In this document: piece after piece, positions 8,321 to 15,904 of the stretch
Position numbering within the stretch: position 1 is the first letter of the stretch
How the letters are laid out: every line of letters begins with the position of its first letter
Assembly: GCA_019359545.1 (NCBI GenBank)
Contig: JAHHHB010000036.1
Span: 1-56,241, forward strand
Origin: Desmonostoc geniculatum HA4340-LM1
GTDB taxonomy: Bacteria; Cyanobacteriota; Cyanobacteriia; Cyanobacteriales; Nostocaceae
Direction of reading: 5' to 3'
Length of the DNA stretch: 56,241 nucleotides
Position numbers and translations under genes: made by a program
The notes under the pieces: generated by a model
Seen by the model: the letters and a program-made list of their open reading frames with translations, nothing else
Told to the model about the DNA's origin: nothing
The model's database searches: none

Positions 8321-8866
8321 GTGGGCAATTTATTACAAGGAGTCAACCTGTACTTAATTGGCATGATGGGCGTTGGTAAGACGACAGTGGGGCGCTTACT
8401 AGCGAAGCAGCTGGGTTATGGGTATGTGGATACTGATGATGTTATTGCCCAAGCAGCTGGTAAATCCATTAATCAGATATTTGCCGATGAAGGAGAAGCA
8501 GCATTTCGCAAGTTAGAAACCGATGTGCTGTCACAGGTTTGTGCTTTTACAAAGTTAACGATCGCAACTGGTGGCGGTATTATATTACGGCGAGAAAACT
8601 GGGGTTACCTACAGCACGGTTTAATAGTGTGGTTAGATGCGCCAGTAGAATTAATTTACAGCCGTTTAGCTGAGGATACCACAAGACCGTTGTTGCAAGA
8701 TGTCGATCCTCAAGGCAAATTGCGATCGCTCCTCGAACAACGCCAATCATTATACGCCCAAGCCGATATCAGAATTGCGATCGCCCAGGGAGAAACACCA
8801 GAACAAATTGCAACCAGAGTCATAGAGGCTATCCCCAGCGTACTGAAAAAACCTGTTTCTCATTAA
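8321..8866 (+). CDS. aroK: Shikimate kinase
   Basis: AroK phosphorylates shikimate at the 3-hydroxyl with ATP in the pathway to chorismate and the aromatic amino acids. The P-loop GMMGVGKT lies at residues 14-21, followed by the shikimate-binding DTDD motif, and GGG in ATGGGIIL. The adenine-lid region carries RPLL. I prefer the GTG at 8321 (181 residues, the usual length), which has GGAG 11 bases upstream. The open frame extends back to a TTG at 8270, but the added residues do not resemble the family. Directly downstream lies a gene fragment with the hallmarks of a DGR variable region. Confidence 0.93.
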   Translation: MGNLLQGVNLYLIGMMGVGKTTVGRLLAKQLGYGYVDTDDVIAQAAGKSINQIFADEGEAAFRKLETDVLSQVCAFTKLTIATGGGIILRRENWGYLQHGLIVWLDAPVELIYSRLAEDTTRPLLQDVDPQGKLRSLLEQRQSLYAQADIRIAIAQGETPEQIATRVIEAIPSVLKKPVSH

Positions 8867-8883
8867 TGAGGAAAACGTACTAA

Positions 8884-9171
8884 CAGATTATTAAGCCCAA
8901 CGCCTTTGGTTTATACGATATGCATGGCAATGTTTCGGAGTGGTGTCAAGACGGTTTCCATCTTAATTACAATGGCGCACCAACAGATGGCAGGGCGTGG
9001 GTGAATGATAATACAGTTTACAGGCTACTGCGGGGCGGTTCCTGGATCGGCAATCCTGTCGACTGCCGTTCCGCGTCCCGCGACTGCTTTATTAGGGCGG
9101 AGCGCGACAAGTTCATCGACTTCACTTTTGGTTTTCGTGTTCTCTGCGCGGTTGGGAGGATTCTTCAGTAG
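8884..9171 (+). pseudogene. Orphan FGE/C-type-lectin-fold fragment with DGR-type variable region
   Basis: The frame opens after a stop at 8881 and enters a conserved block directly (KPNAFGLYDMHGNVSEWC), with no N-terminal domain and no good start before the ATG at 8920. It is the C-terminal end of a formylglycine-generating-enzyme-like (C-type lectin fold) domain, with RLLRGGSW, CRSA and GFRVLCAVGR. Between RGGSW and GFRV the codons at variable positions are almost all NNC or NNT (ATC, GGC, AAT, GTC, GAC, TCC, GAC, TGC, TTT, ATT, GAC, TTC, ATC, GAC, TTC, ACT, TTT). This is the footprint expected when AAY codons are mutagenised at adenines by a diversity-generating retroelement. No reverse transcriptase or template repeat is in the window. 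It is either a truncated target or a small free-standing variable protein. Confidence 0.7.
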
Positions 9172-9307
9172 CCCTTTTCTCTTTTCCCCTGTTCCCCTTT
9201 ACACTTTTTCACTTTTCCCTCTTCCGCCTTCGGCAGAAAAATTTTTAATTTTGGGGGTGGTGGTTAAATTCGTTAAAATATGAATTTTTTAGGAAAAATA
9301 TCTTGAT

Positions 9308-9357
9308 GCGATCGCTTTGATATTGTGCGATCGCAATATCCTAAATACTGCGATCGC
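9308..9357. repeat. Cluster of three HIP1 octamers
   Basis: GCGATCGC occurs at 9308-9315, 9327-9334 and 9350-9357. The middle copy sits in the palindrome ATTGTGCGATCGCAATAT. HIP1 is over-represented in many cyanobacterial genomes; three copies in 50 bases is dense even so. Confidence 0.8.
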
Positions 9358-9433
9358 GAAGCGACTCCTCTGGAGTATCGCATTTTTTTAGAGAATATTT
9401 TTTGGGCAGATTAAATTTTAAAACACACCTAAG

Positions 9434-10834
9434 CTAGAAAAGAACAAAATCATACCCACTAGAAGATTTACTACTCGGTTGCACTTTCACTAATATTGCT
9501 GTGCCATTGCGATCGCCTGATGGTAGAAATGTGATTTTACCTGTAGCACCAGAGACTGAAAAATTTGGACTATGCAACACCTTTTGGAAATCATCGCGGT
9601 TTTTGCTTTGCTGCAAACCTTTAGCGATCGCCATAGTTGCATCATAAGCTGTAGCTGTTCGCCAATTAACGGTTCCACCCCAAAGTTTGATAGCATTCTG
9701 GGGAAAAGCATTACCTGGAATTGCATTCGGATGCCAAGTTACAGACAATACCATGCCATTTACATCAGCTTTTCCTACCTGTAAAGTTTGAAATGTATAA
9801 AGCGTGGGACTAGCAAATAATGTCAATTTTCCTTGATTTGCTGCTGCTAGTTCTAAAGCTTTGTTAATTCTATCTACGTGGGGTGCTAATACTAAACTAT
9901 CTGCACCACTACTAATAAATTGAGAAATGATTGCATTGGGGTTAAAATCAGAGGCAAAAAGATCGCAATTTGTGAGATTGACTTTGCCACCTGCGGCTAA
10001 TATGCCTTTAACAAGCTCATCTTTAAATGATTGATTATCAATCGCTTTGGAATCAGCACAAATGCCAATATTAGTTTTGCGAGCAGTTTTGATGATGTGA
10101 GTAGAAAGACGATCAGCAACAGAGTTAATACTGGGAATAGTGCGGAATATATGGCTGCCAATGCCGGAGAGATTTTGGGCGAAACTGGTGGGAGAAATCA
10201 TAACTAAACCTCCCTGTTGATACACTGGGGCAGCCGCAATTGAAGCGTTACTAGCGTTATGTCCGACTACAGCCAGAATGGTGGGATCTTGAACAAATTG
10301 CGTCGCCAGCTGTTGAGCTAAACTGGGATCGTTGTCATCGCTGGCGATCGCTACCTGCAAAAGCTTACCATTAATACCCTTAGTCCGATTGACCTCATCT
10401 TGAGCTTGAGCCACACCCCGTAAAATCTCTTTTGCGACATCTAGATTGCCGCCAATCGGCACACTAACTGCAATTTTGAGATATTTACTATTGTCTCCTT
10501 GGGAGTTATTTAAATAAATTAATGTCTCTGGATCGTTGCGGTCTTTGAGCAGGGATGCTTTAAAATTATTGGCAGCACTGGTAAAGTCGCCCTTAGCAAA
10601 AGCTTGCACTCCTGCTTCTTTATCAGGGTTAGTGTTAGCAGTAACTAAAATTTTTTCACCTAAACTGATTCGCCCTGATGTTGAACCTGTAGTTACTTGA
10701 CTTTTATTCTCTGGCGCTACAGAGATTATATTTTTTCCAAAGAATTGATTCCACAACCAAAAGCCAAAGCTTAGTAAAAAGGTGGTGGACAGCAAAGACA
10801 AAATTAGAAGCTTAGTTTCCTTCTGAGAATTCAT
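9434..10834 (-). CDS. Branched-chain amino acid ABC-type substrate-binding protein with TPR-like N-terminus
   Basis: An N-terminal membrane anchor (LLILSLLSTTFLLSFGFWLW) is followed by a short TPR-like segment (AGVQAFAKGDFTSAANNFKASL). The rest is a type-1 periplasmic binding domain (Peripla_BP_6) with IAVSVPIGGNLDVAKEILRG, VVGHNASNASIAAAPVYQ and MISPTS. The likely role is binding an amino acid or similar ligand outside the membrane. No permease or ATPase gene is adjacent, so it may serve as a sensor or work with a remote transporter. I start at the ATG at 10834 (466 residues). The frame could be read from 10882, but those codons are the other-frame reading of a vapC remnant. The gene therefore appears to have been joined to a broken toxin-antitoxin locus. 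Confidence 0.82.
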   Translation of the reverse strand: MNSQKETKLLILSLLSTTFLLSFGFWLWNQFFGKNIISVAPENKSQVTTGSTSGRISLGEKILVTANTNPDKEAGVQAFAKGDFTSAANNFKASLLKDRNDPETLIYLNNSQGDNSKYLKIAVSVPIGGNLDVAKEILRGVAQAQDEVNRTKGINGKLLQVAIASDDNDPSLAQQLATQFVQDPTILAVVGHNASNASIAAAPVYQQGGLVMISPTSFAQNLSGIGSHIFRTIPSINSVADRLSTHIIKTARKTNIGICADSKAIDNQSFKDELVKGILAAGGKVNLTNCDLFASDFNPNAIISQFISSGADSLVLAPHVDRINKALELAAANQGKLTLFASPTLYTFQTLQVGKADVNGMVLSVTWHPNAIPGNAFPQNAIKLWGGTVNWRTATAYDATMAIAKGLQQSKNRDDFQKVLHSPNFSVSGATGKITFLPSGDRNGTAILVKVQPSSKSSSGYDFVLF

Positions 10835-10886
10835 ATGCAAATAAAGCAATGATAATATTAGTGTCAAGCAGGTATCTACCATTCAT
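10812..10886 (-). pseudogene. Remnant of a PIN-domain (VapC) toxin, first 24 codons only
   Basis: An ATG at 10886 overlaps the last codons of the antitoxin gene by 11 bases, the usual arrangement of such pairs. It reads MNGRYLLDTNIIIALF, the first strand of a PIN nuclease with the first catalytic Asp in LDTN. The frame then leaves the homology (AYEFSEGN) and stops at 10812-10814. The other acidic residues of the active site are absent, so no active toxin can be made. The following binding-protein gene starts inside this remnant in another frame. The sequence was read directly; the break event is inferred. Confidence 0.8.
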
Positions 10887-11103
10887 CTATATCTACCTGT
10901 TCGCAACCTTGTTCAATTGCTTCGCGTATCAACTGAATATCATTTGGCGATATTGTACCCGCAAAATTTAATAATTGTTTACCTGGAACACCATGAATTT
11001 GCGAACTTACTAAAGTTCGAGCAAACTCCAGCACTCGATATTGCAAGTCTTCAGGCATAACTTTTAATTCTTCAATTAGCCGATCAAAAATCGGTGTATC
11101 CAT
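10876..11103 (-). CDS. Antitoxin of a VapBC-like pair (DUF2281-type), toxin lost
   Basis: The 75-residue protein has the N-terminal helix pattern LPEDLQYRVLEFARTLV typical of DUF2281-like antitoxins (here MPEDLQ). Its C-terminal tail, DIQLIREAIEQGCEQVDIDEW, is of the kind that wraps the partner PIN toxin. The toxin gene that should follow by overlap is present only as a 24-codon remnant at 10886-10812. The antitoxin itself looks intact and may still repress its own promoter or neutralise a related toxin elsewhere; that is inference. The ATG at 11103 is used. Confidence 0.8.
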   Translation of the reverse strand: MDTPIFDRLIEELKVMPEDLQYRVLEFARTLVSSQIHGVPGKQLLNFAGTISPNDIQLIREAIEQGCEQVDIDEW

Positions 11104-11197
11104 ATTTATCCTGATAATTTTCGATTGTGGTTGCTAGTCCTTCTTTTACAGATTTTCACATTTCTGAGACAGATAATAAGTAACTGAACCAAACAGT

Positions 11198-11323
11198 TAT
11201 AGGAATCCGATTTGATTTGGAGAATCACTCGTAGAGGTAAGGGACTCTTTATTGGGGACTCTTTACTGGGAAGAAGGAATAAAGGTGTACCTAGCTTCCT
11301 AAAAATCAAATATGAGTCCTATA
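11198..11323. mobile_element. MITE-like element with 21-bp terminal inverted repeats
   Basis: The left end TATAGGAATCCGATTTGATTT (11198-11218) matches the reverse complement of the right end (11303-11323) at 18 of 21 positions. The 126-bp element has no coding capacity of its own, although short ORFs run across it. A transposase in trans would be needed. No clear target duplication beyond a possible TA is seen. It lies between the antitoxin gene and argB. Confidence 0.65.
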
Positions 11324-11430
11324 TGAACGATCGCTACAAACATATTCGACTTTGGCATCAGAGATTGTTACAGGTTCCAAAGTCTTCTACACTGACAGAA
11401 ATAGGTTTTAACTCTTAACGGCGGCTCCTC

Positions 11431-12327
11431 ATGACGGTCAATGATTCTGAATACATCAGGCAAGCTGAAGCCACTCGTGTGCGTGTACTAAGCGAAGCAC
11501 TACCTTATATTCAACAATTCGCCGGTCGCACTGTTGTTGTCAAATATGGTGGCGCAGCGATGAAAGACAGCACACTCAAAGACAAAGTTATCCGCGATAT
11601 TGTATTTTTATCCTGCGTCGGCTTGCGTCCAATTGTAGTACACGGTGGTGGCCCAGAAATTAATAGTTGGTTAGATAAGCTGGGCATCGAACCACAATTT
11701 AAGAATGGTCTGCGAGTCACTGATGCCCCCACAATGGATGTAGTGGAAATGGTTTTAGTTGGTCGAGTTAACAAAGAAATTGTGGCGTTAATTAACCAAG
11801 CTGGTGGATTGGCTGTAGGACTTTGCGGTAAAGACGGTAATCTATTTACAGCCCGTCCCCAAGGTCAAGAAGACATCGGTTTTGTGGGGGAAGTCAGTAA
11901 TGTGAATATCAAGATTTTGGACACCCTCGCTAGCAATGGCTATATTCCTGTGGTGTCCAGCGTTGCCGCAGACGAAACAGGACAAGCTTATAACATTAAC
12001 GCTGATACTGTAGCTGGAGAAATCGCTGCTGCACTAGGAGCAGAAAAGTTAATTTTATTGACCGACACCAGTGGAATTTTAAAAGATTACAAAGACCAGT
12101 CAACTTTAATTCCTAAAGTAGATATTCGTGAAGCTCGTGAACTGATTGCTGGTGGTATAGTCAGCGGTGGCATGATTCCTAAAGTCAATTGTTGCGTGCG
12201 ATCGCTTGCTCAAGGAGTACGTGCAGCACACATCATCGACGGCCGCATTCCCCACGCCCTACTACTAGAAATCTTTACCGACGTTGGGATTGGGACAATG
12301 ATTCTCGGTTCGCAGTTTACATCTTAG
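11431..12327 (+). CDS. argB: Acetylglutamate kinase
   Basis: NAGK phosphorylates N-acetyl-L-glutamate with ATP, the controlled step of arginine synthesis. The 298 residues show the amino-acid-kinase fold motifs [10 protein letters not shown] near the N-terminus, VVHGGGPEI for nucleotide and substrate binding, [13 protein letters not shown], and [11 protein letters not shown] near the C-terminus. The long N-terminal helix (residues 1-30) is the part that in cyanobacterial enzymes forms hexamers and takes part in arginine inhibition. Cyanobacterial NAGK is activated by the PII protein when nitrogen is plentiful (known for the family). The start ATG follows a CGGCGG-CTCCTC leader. The gene appears to be monocistronic and ends in a G-rich/C-rich inverted repeat. 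Confidence 0.97.
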   Translation: MTVNDSEYIRQAEATRVRVLSEALPYIQQFAGRTVVVKYGGAAMKDSTLKDKVIRDIVFLSCVGLRPIVVHGGGPEINSWLDKLGIEPQFKNGLRVTDAPTMDVVEMVLVGRVNKEIVALINQAGGLAVGLCGKDGNLFTARPQGQEDIGFVGEVSNVNIKILDTLASNGYIPVVSSVAADETGQAYNINADTVAGEIAAALGAEKLILLTDTSGILKDYKDQSTLIPKVDIREARELIAGGIVSGGMIPKVNCCVRSLAQGVRAAHIIDGRIPHALLLEIFTDVGIGTMILGSQFTS

Positions 12328-12347
12328 GAGTGCTTTGCTTATCGGGC

Positions 12348-12456
12348 ATGGGGAAGAGGCAGAGGGGCAGGGGGTAGGGGGCAAGGGGGAGAATGAAAAA
12401 TTACCTCTTTCCCCTCTGCTCCCTGCTCCTTGCCCCTAATCTCCCTCACTCCTCCA
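12348..12456. repeat. G-rich/C-rich inverted repeat between argB and the next gene
   Basis: A purine-rich run (GGGGAAGAGGCAGAGGGGCAG and on, 12350-12394) is followed by a pyrimidine-rich run (CCTCTTTCCCCTCTGCTCCC and on, 12404-12455). The two can form a long imperfect hairpin and may end both convergent transcripts. It is built of the same heptanucleotide units found at 46921-47090. Confidence 0.5.
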
Positions 12457-12458
12457 CT

Positions 12459-12866
12459 CTACCGAGGATAAGTAATAATAACCCGCGATCGCCCGCCGCT
12501 AAATGGTGTACGACGCCATGAGTTATTGATAATCACGGGATTAACTAGTGTTGAGTCCCGAATTCTGGGATTAATCAAAGTTGGATTAATCAAGGTGGAA
12601 TTTCTCACGTTTTGCCCGATCCCAGGATAGGAATAATTGTAGTAATTACTGCGTCGTGGAATCAATCCCGTTGCTGGATCTACAGGCATGGGTGTGGGAA
12701 TCGGACTACCGTAGATGAAGGAACCAACAGCAGGGGATTGCCTAAATCCAGAGCCACCATCAATTATAATTATCTGGGCGGATGCTGGGGCGATCGCAGC
12801 GCTCATCACTGCTAAAGATATACTTGCTCCTAGCCAATACAATTCTGAATGCTTGATTTTGGGCAT
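12459..12866 (-). CDS. Secreted protein with Asn/Pro repeat, unknown function
   Basis: The product (135 residues from the ATG at 12866) has a signal peptide (LGASISLAVMSAAIAPASAQ) with a good cleavage site after ASA. The mature part is rich in Asn, Ser, Pro and Ile and holds a short repeated pattern, STLINPTLINPRIRDSTLVN, that could stack as beta-turns. The C-terminus is basic (RRTPFSGGRSRVIITYPR). I know the general type from cyanobacteria but not a function. A longer reading from 12902 adds a basic stretch before the signal peptide and is less likely. Export to the periplasm or beyond is inferred from the signal peptide. Confidence 0.7.
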   Translation of the reverse strand: MPKIKHSELYWLGASISLAVMSAAIAPASAQIIIIDGGSGFRQSPAVGSFIYGSPIPTPMPVDPATGLIPRRSNYYNYSYPGIGQNVRNSTLINPTLINPRIRDSTLVNPVIINNSWRRTPFSGGRSRVIITYPR

Positions 12867-13034
12867 ATTTTGATACTTGTATTTGATACCAGACTTTTTC
12901 ACCAGAAAATAGCCACAGCTACTTAGTTAAAATTTTAAAATTTTATTTAGTTTCAGGTTGTCAGCTTCTAAAAAGATTTTAAAAAGATTGCTGGCATTGG
13001 CAAAATAAAAATAGTGGTAATTTGTGAGCAGAAC

Positions 13035-13571
13035 GTGAGTGCAGACAGTATAGAAATTGCTAAAACCCGCTACCAGACTGGAAAAGTTGCCTTTGAAAAT
13101 GGGCAATACCACCAAGCCGTAGAAAATTTAGAAAAGGCCAGCGCTTTATTAAGTCGCAATTCTCGTCTTGGGGGTGAAGTAGAAATTTGTCTGGTGACTG
13201 CTTATGAAGCGGCTGGACGCAGCGATGATGCGATCGCTCTTTGCGAAAAACTCAAACGGCATCCCCATTTGGAAACTAGCAAACAAGCGCGGCGGATGCT
13301 TTACATCTTAAAAGCTCCAAAGCTCAAAAGACCCAGCGAGTGGATGACTCAAATCCCAGATTTGGGCGCACTACCCGATAACGAACTCAAAATTACTGTA
13401 GCTAAGTCTCCTAAATCTTCTGTTCAGCAGAAGCCTAAACCGACTGAGCGAGAATTCGTTGACCTCAGTCAAGTCAATACCAAAGATAATCGCTTTATCT
13501 GGGTGGCGTTAATTGCAATTGGTTTAACTATTTTGTATTTAGTTTGGTTGAGTGTTTCAGGTTTAAATTAA
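13035..13571 (+). CDS. TPR-like protein with C-terminal membrane anchor
   Basis: Residues 5-85 form two to three TPR-like helical hairpins (ARYQTGKVAFENGQYHQAVENL type, then GEVEICLVTAYEAAGRSDDAIAL). A linker rich in Lys, Pro and Ser follows. A single membrane helix (IWVALIAIGLTILYLVWLSV) closes the protein, so the TPR part would face the cytosol from a tail anchor. I use the GTG at 13035 (178 residues); a GTG at 13014 is also possible. The next gene on the same strand encodes a DUF3153 protein, about 360 bases downstream. TPR proteins usually mediate protein contacts, and the partner is not known. Confidence 0.72.
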   Translation: MSADSIEIAKTRYQTGKVAFENGQYHQAVENLEKASALLSRNSRLGGEVEICLVTAYEAAGRSDDAIALCEKLKRHPHLETSKQARRMLYILKAPKLKRPSEWMTQIPDLGALPDNELKITVAKSPKSSVQQKPKPTEREFVDLSQVNTKDNRFIWVALIAIGLTILYLVWLSVSGLN

Positions 13572-13928
13572 TTGAATTTTTGTTAATTTTTATCCACAGG
13601 ATTGAAACATAAATTAAAAAACATAATTATACCAATAGATGAAATATAAATTCAGCAAAGGTATTAGATTTGACTTTATTGGCTAACTTTTGAAAGTCTT
13701 ATTTAATAGCCTAAATGCTGTCAGTGCGTAATTGACTTGACTTTAGACTCTTAAAGTGTCACACTCTGATGATTTTTAAATGTTTGTAGGGCTTCTCTCT
13801 ACAGTCCGCATACAATTGGGAAGCCAGCGCTACGACTTTTGTCTCCGACACGCTGCGCGAATGCAAAATCTAAAATTGCCACGGTCAAGATTGGTTAAAA
13901 AGTTTGACTTTTGGGGAGATTGATAGGT
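13572..13928. other. Intergenic region with a decayed palindromic repeat
   Basis: The stretch holds no gene. Near 13800-13860 it carries a block (AGCGCTACGACTTTTGTCTCCGACACGCTGCGCGAATG in part) of the CGTCTC/GCGCGAA type, which recurs at 25815-25880 and 33760-33800. These look like degraded copies of one Nostoc dispersed repeat. The Shine-Dalgarno sequence for the next gene (GGGGAG) lies at 13913-13918. Confidence 0.5.
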
Positions 13929-14831
13929 ATGTATTCTTCAACTTTAGGACAAATTTTCTTGTGGTTAATCAGACCATTCAGGTTTGTATTCGCAAAGATG
14001 AGATTTGCTTCGCCACAAATTGGTCGAAATCGAACCAACTGGGTTTTTCCAATCCAAAATCCTATTTTGTGGCTTGTATTGTTAACATCTCTGCTACTGT
14101 CTGGTTGTGTTAAGTATGATGTGGGAGTTAACTTTAATAACTCAAATAGTGGTGAATTAGTACAACATATTAAGTTAGGAGAGCAGCTAACGAGTTTTAG
14201 TGGCGATTATGTATATGAATGGTTAAATAGCATAGAGCGCCGCGCCCGGAAACTTGACGGTAAAGCTGAGCGAATTTCTCAAGAAGAAGTCATTGTGACA
14301 ATTCCTTTTAGCAGTGGTGGGGAATTGCAAGAAAAGTTCAACGAATTTTTTAACTCGCGTGCTAATCAAGCTTCTGAATCTGTAGAAAGTGAATCTAGCT
14401 CAGAACTACCAAAAATTGAATCAAACGTCATTTTGGAGCAGAACAATTTTTTACTGCTAGTACAAAATCGCTTGATTTATGATTTGGATTTGCGATCGCT
14501 GTCTCTAATTTCCAATAAAGGTAACGTCCTAGCTAACGCTGGTTCAATCCTCGATTTGGAATTCGCCTTAAAGACTCCTTGGGGGGCAAAAAATATTGCT
14601 CAAACTGAAACTGCGATTGAACCAGAAAAAAATGGCAATCAATTGCTGTGGAAACTCCAGACTGGTCAGCTAAATCACATAGAAGCTGTTTTCTGGCTTC
14701 CCAGTCCCCTTGGTATTGGTGCATTTTTAATTATCCTGTTTGTTTCGGGAGGATTGTACTTAAGATACAATTTCATGCCAGATCCCAGACTTCAGTTTTC
14801 TCCCAAAGCACCAGTAACTCAAGGACAGTAG
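13929..14831 (+). CDS. DUF3153 family lipoprotein-like membrane protein
   Basis: The 300-residue product has a basic N-terminus, then a hydrophobic segment ending in a lipobox-like LLLSGC (ILWLVLLTSLLLSGC). A globular domain follows, and a second membrane segment lies near the C-terminus (GIGAFLIILFVSGGLYLRY). It fits the cyanobacterial family DUF3153, whose role is unknown. The ATG at 13929 has GGGGAG 10 bases upstream; a TTG at 13911 would also be in frame. The unusually long 60-residue stretch before the lipobox hints that the true start may be internal (the Met before RFASPQIG). A strong hairpin ends the gene. Confidence 0.78.
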   Translation: MYSSTLGQIFLWLIRPFRFVFAKMRFASPQIGRNRTNWVFPIQNPILWLVLLTSLLLSGCVKYDVGVNFNNSNSGELVQHIKLGEQLTSFSGDYVYEWLNSIERRARKLDGKAERISQEEVIVTIPFSSGGELQEKFNEFFNSRANQASESVESESSSELPKIESNVILEQNNFLLLVQNRLIYDLDLRSLSLISNKGNVLANAGSILDLEFALKTPWGAKNIAQTETAIEPEKNGNQLLWKLQTGQLNHIEAVFWLPSPLGIGAFLIILFVSGGLYLRYNFMPDPRLQFSPKAPVTQGQ

Positions 14832-14849
14832 ACTATTCATCTGTCCAAC

Positions 14850-14894
14850 ATTATCAGTTTAGCCGATGCATTTTCCATCGGCTAAACTGATAAT
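14850..14894. terminator. Terminator hairpin after the DUF3153 gene
   Basis: ATTATCAGTTTAGCCGATG (14850-14868) pairs perfectly with CATCGGCTAAACTGATAAT (14876-14894) across a 7-nt loop. The tail TTAATTCT is only weakly T-rich, but the 19-bp stem directly after the stop codon makes a terminator likely. Confidence 0.75.
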
Positions 14895-15081
14895 TAATTC
14901 TCTACGAAAAGAATATACATTGTCCAGAAACCAGATATAATCCACTTTGATTTTTGAACTGATTTACGTAAGAAGTAAAAACACGATTAATCGCGTCTGA
15001 GTAAGGAATCAGCCTTTTCGAGTTGGCGAATTTTTTCACGCAATCAAATAAAAGTCCGATAGTTACTTTTTGGGAACTACT

Positions 15082-15103
15082 TTACTTAAGTAAGTACTTA
15101 CTT
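15082..15103. promoter_or_regulatory. Overlapping palindromes upstream of azoR, candidate operator
   Basis: TTACTTAAGTAA (15082-15093) overlaps the perfect 16-bp palindrome AAGTAAGTACTTACTT (15088-15103), about 70 bases before the azoR start. The TACT/AGTA symmetry is like sites of MarR/HxlR-type redox or quinone sensors that control azoreductases in other bacteria. No such regulator gene is nearby, so the assignment is inference. Confidence 0.5.
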
Positions 15104-15174
15104 TTACTATCTGATGTAATGCTTGGAAATTTAGACTCAAAAGCAGTAAATTCCAGCTAACAAGGAGATATTTG

Positions 15175-15798
15175 GTGGCAAACATCTTACATATTGATTC
15201 CAGCCCCCGTGGTGAGAGATCGCATTCCAGAAAACTATCTAAGGAATTCATCAGTGCTTGGAGGGCAGCGCATCCTGAAGATGCGATCGCCTATCGAGAT
15301 TTAGGGCGTCACCCAGTTCCTCACGTTGATGAAGCTTGGATTGCAGCTGCATTTTCGCCACCAGAAACTCACACTCCAGAATTAGCCCAAGCGATCGGGA
15401 TTTCAGACGAGTTAATTGATGAACTTTTAGCCGCCGATCGCTACGTTTTTGGCGTACCAATGTATAACCTCAATATACCTTCTACTTTTAAGGCTTACAT
15501 CGACCAAATTGTTCGCGTTAACCGGACTTTTGCGATCGATGCTCAAGGCGGTTATAAAGGCTTAGTCGAGGGTAAAAAAGCAGTTATCATCACCGCTCGT
15601 GGCGGTGACTTTACCCCGACATCTCCTTTGGCCGCCTATGACTTCCAAGAACCATATCTGCGGGCAATTTTCGGCTTTATTGGGCTTACAGACATTGAAT
15701 TTATTAACGTTAATAGCCTGGATGAAGGTGATGCCAGTCGTACCAAATCTTTAGCAGAAGCACAGGAAGCAATTCAAGATTTCATCGGTCAGTGGTAA
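15175..15798 (+). CDS. azoR: FMN-dependent NADH-azoreductase
   Basis: AzoR is a flavodoxin-like quinone/azo reductase that uses NADH and FMN to reduce quinones by two electrons, protecting against electrophile stress. The phosphate-binding loop IDSSPRGERSHSRKLS lies at the N-terminus. The flavin-binding words VPMYNLNIPSTFKAYID and TARGGDF are present. The length of 207 residues is typical. The GTG at 15175 is preferred over the TTG at 15172 because AAGGAG ends 7 bases before it. The upstream palindrome at 15082-15103 suggests control by a repressor. The gene appears monocistronic. Confidence 0.92.
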   Translation: MANILHIDSSPRGERSHSRKLSKEFISAWRAAHPEDAIAYRDLGRHPVPHVDEAWIAAAFSPPETHTPELAQAIGISDELIDELLAADRYVFGVPMYNLNIPSTFKAYIDQIVRVNRTFAIDAQGGYKGLVEGKKAVIITARGGDFTPTSPLAAYDFQEPYLRAIFGFIGLTDIEFINVNSLDEGDASRTKSLAEAQEAIQDFIGQW

Positions 15799-15801
15799 GA
15801 G

Positions 15802-15902
15802 GGACTGGGGATTAGGGAAGAAGGACTAGGAAATTTCCTAATACCCAATCCCCAGTCCCCAGTCCCCAATCCCCAGTCCCCAGTCCCCAGTCCCCAGTCC
15901 CT
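15802..15902. repeat. CCCCAGT heptanucleotide tandem repeat
   Basis: Units of CCCCAGT (with CCCCAAT variants) are repeated about eight times at 15847-15902. A complementary GGGACTGGGGATTAGGG lies at 15802-15818, so the whole block can fold back and may end both convergent genes (azoR and pdxH). Confidence 0.8.
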
Positions 15903-15904
15903 CT

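Noticed and set aside
10835..10882. N-terminal extension of the binding protein (MVDTC...)
   Set aside because: These codons are the wrong-frame reading of the vapC remnant; the anchor-type N-terminus starts at the ATG at 10834.
15833..15902. Possible CRISPR array
   Set aside because: The units are only seven bases and are adjacent without spacers; it is a heptanucleotide tandem repeat.
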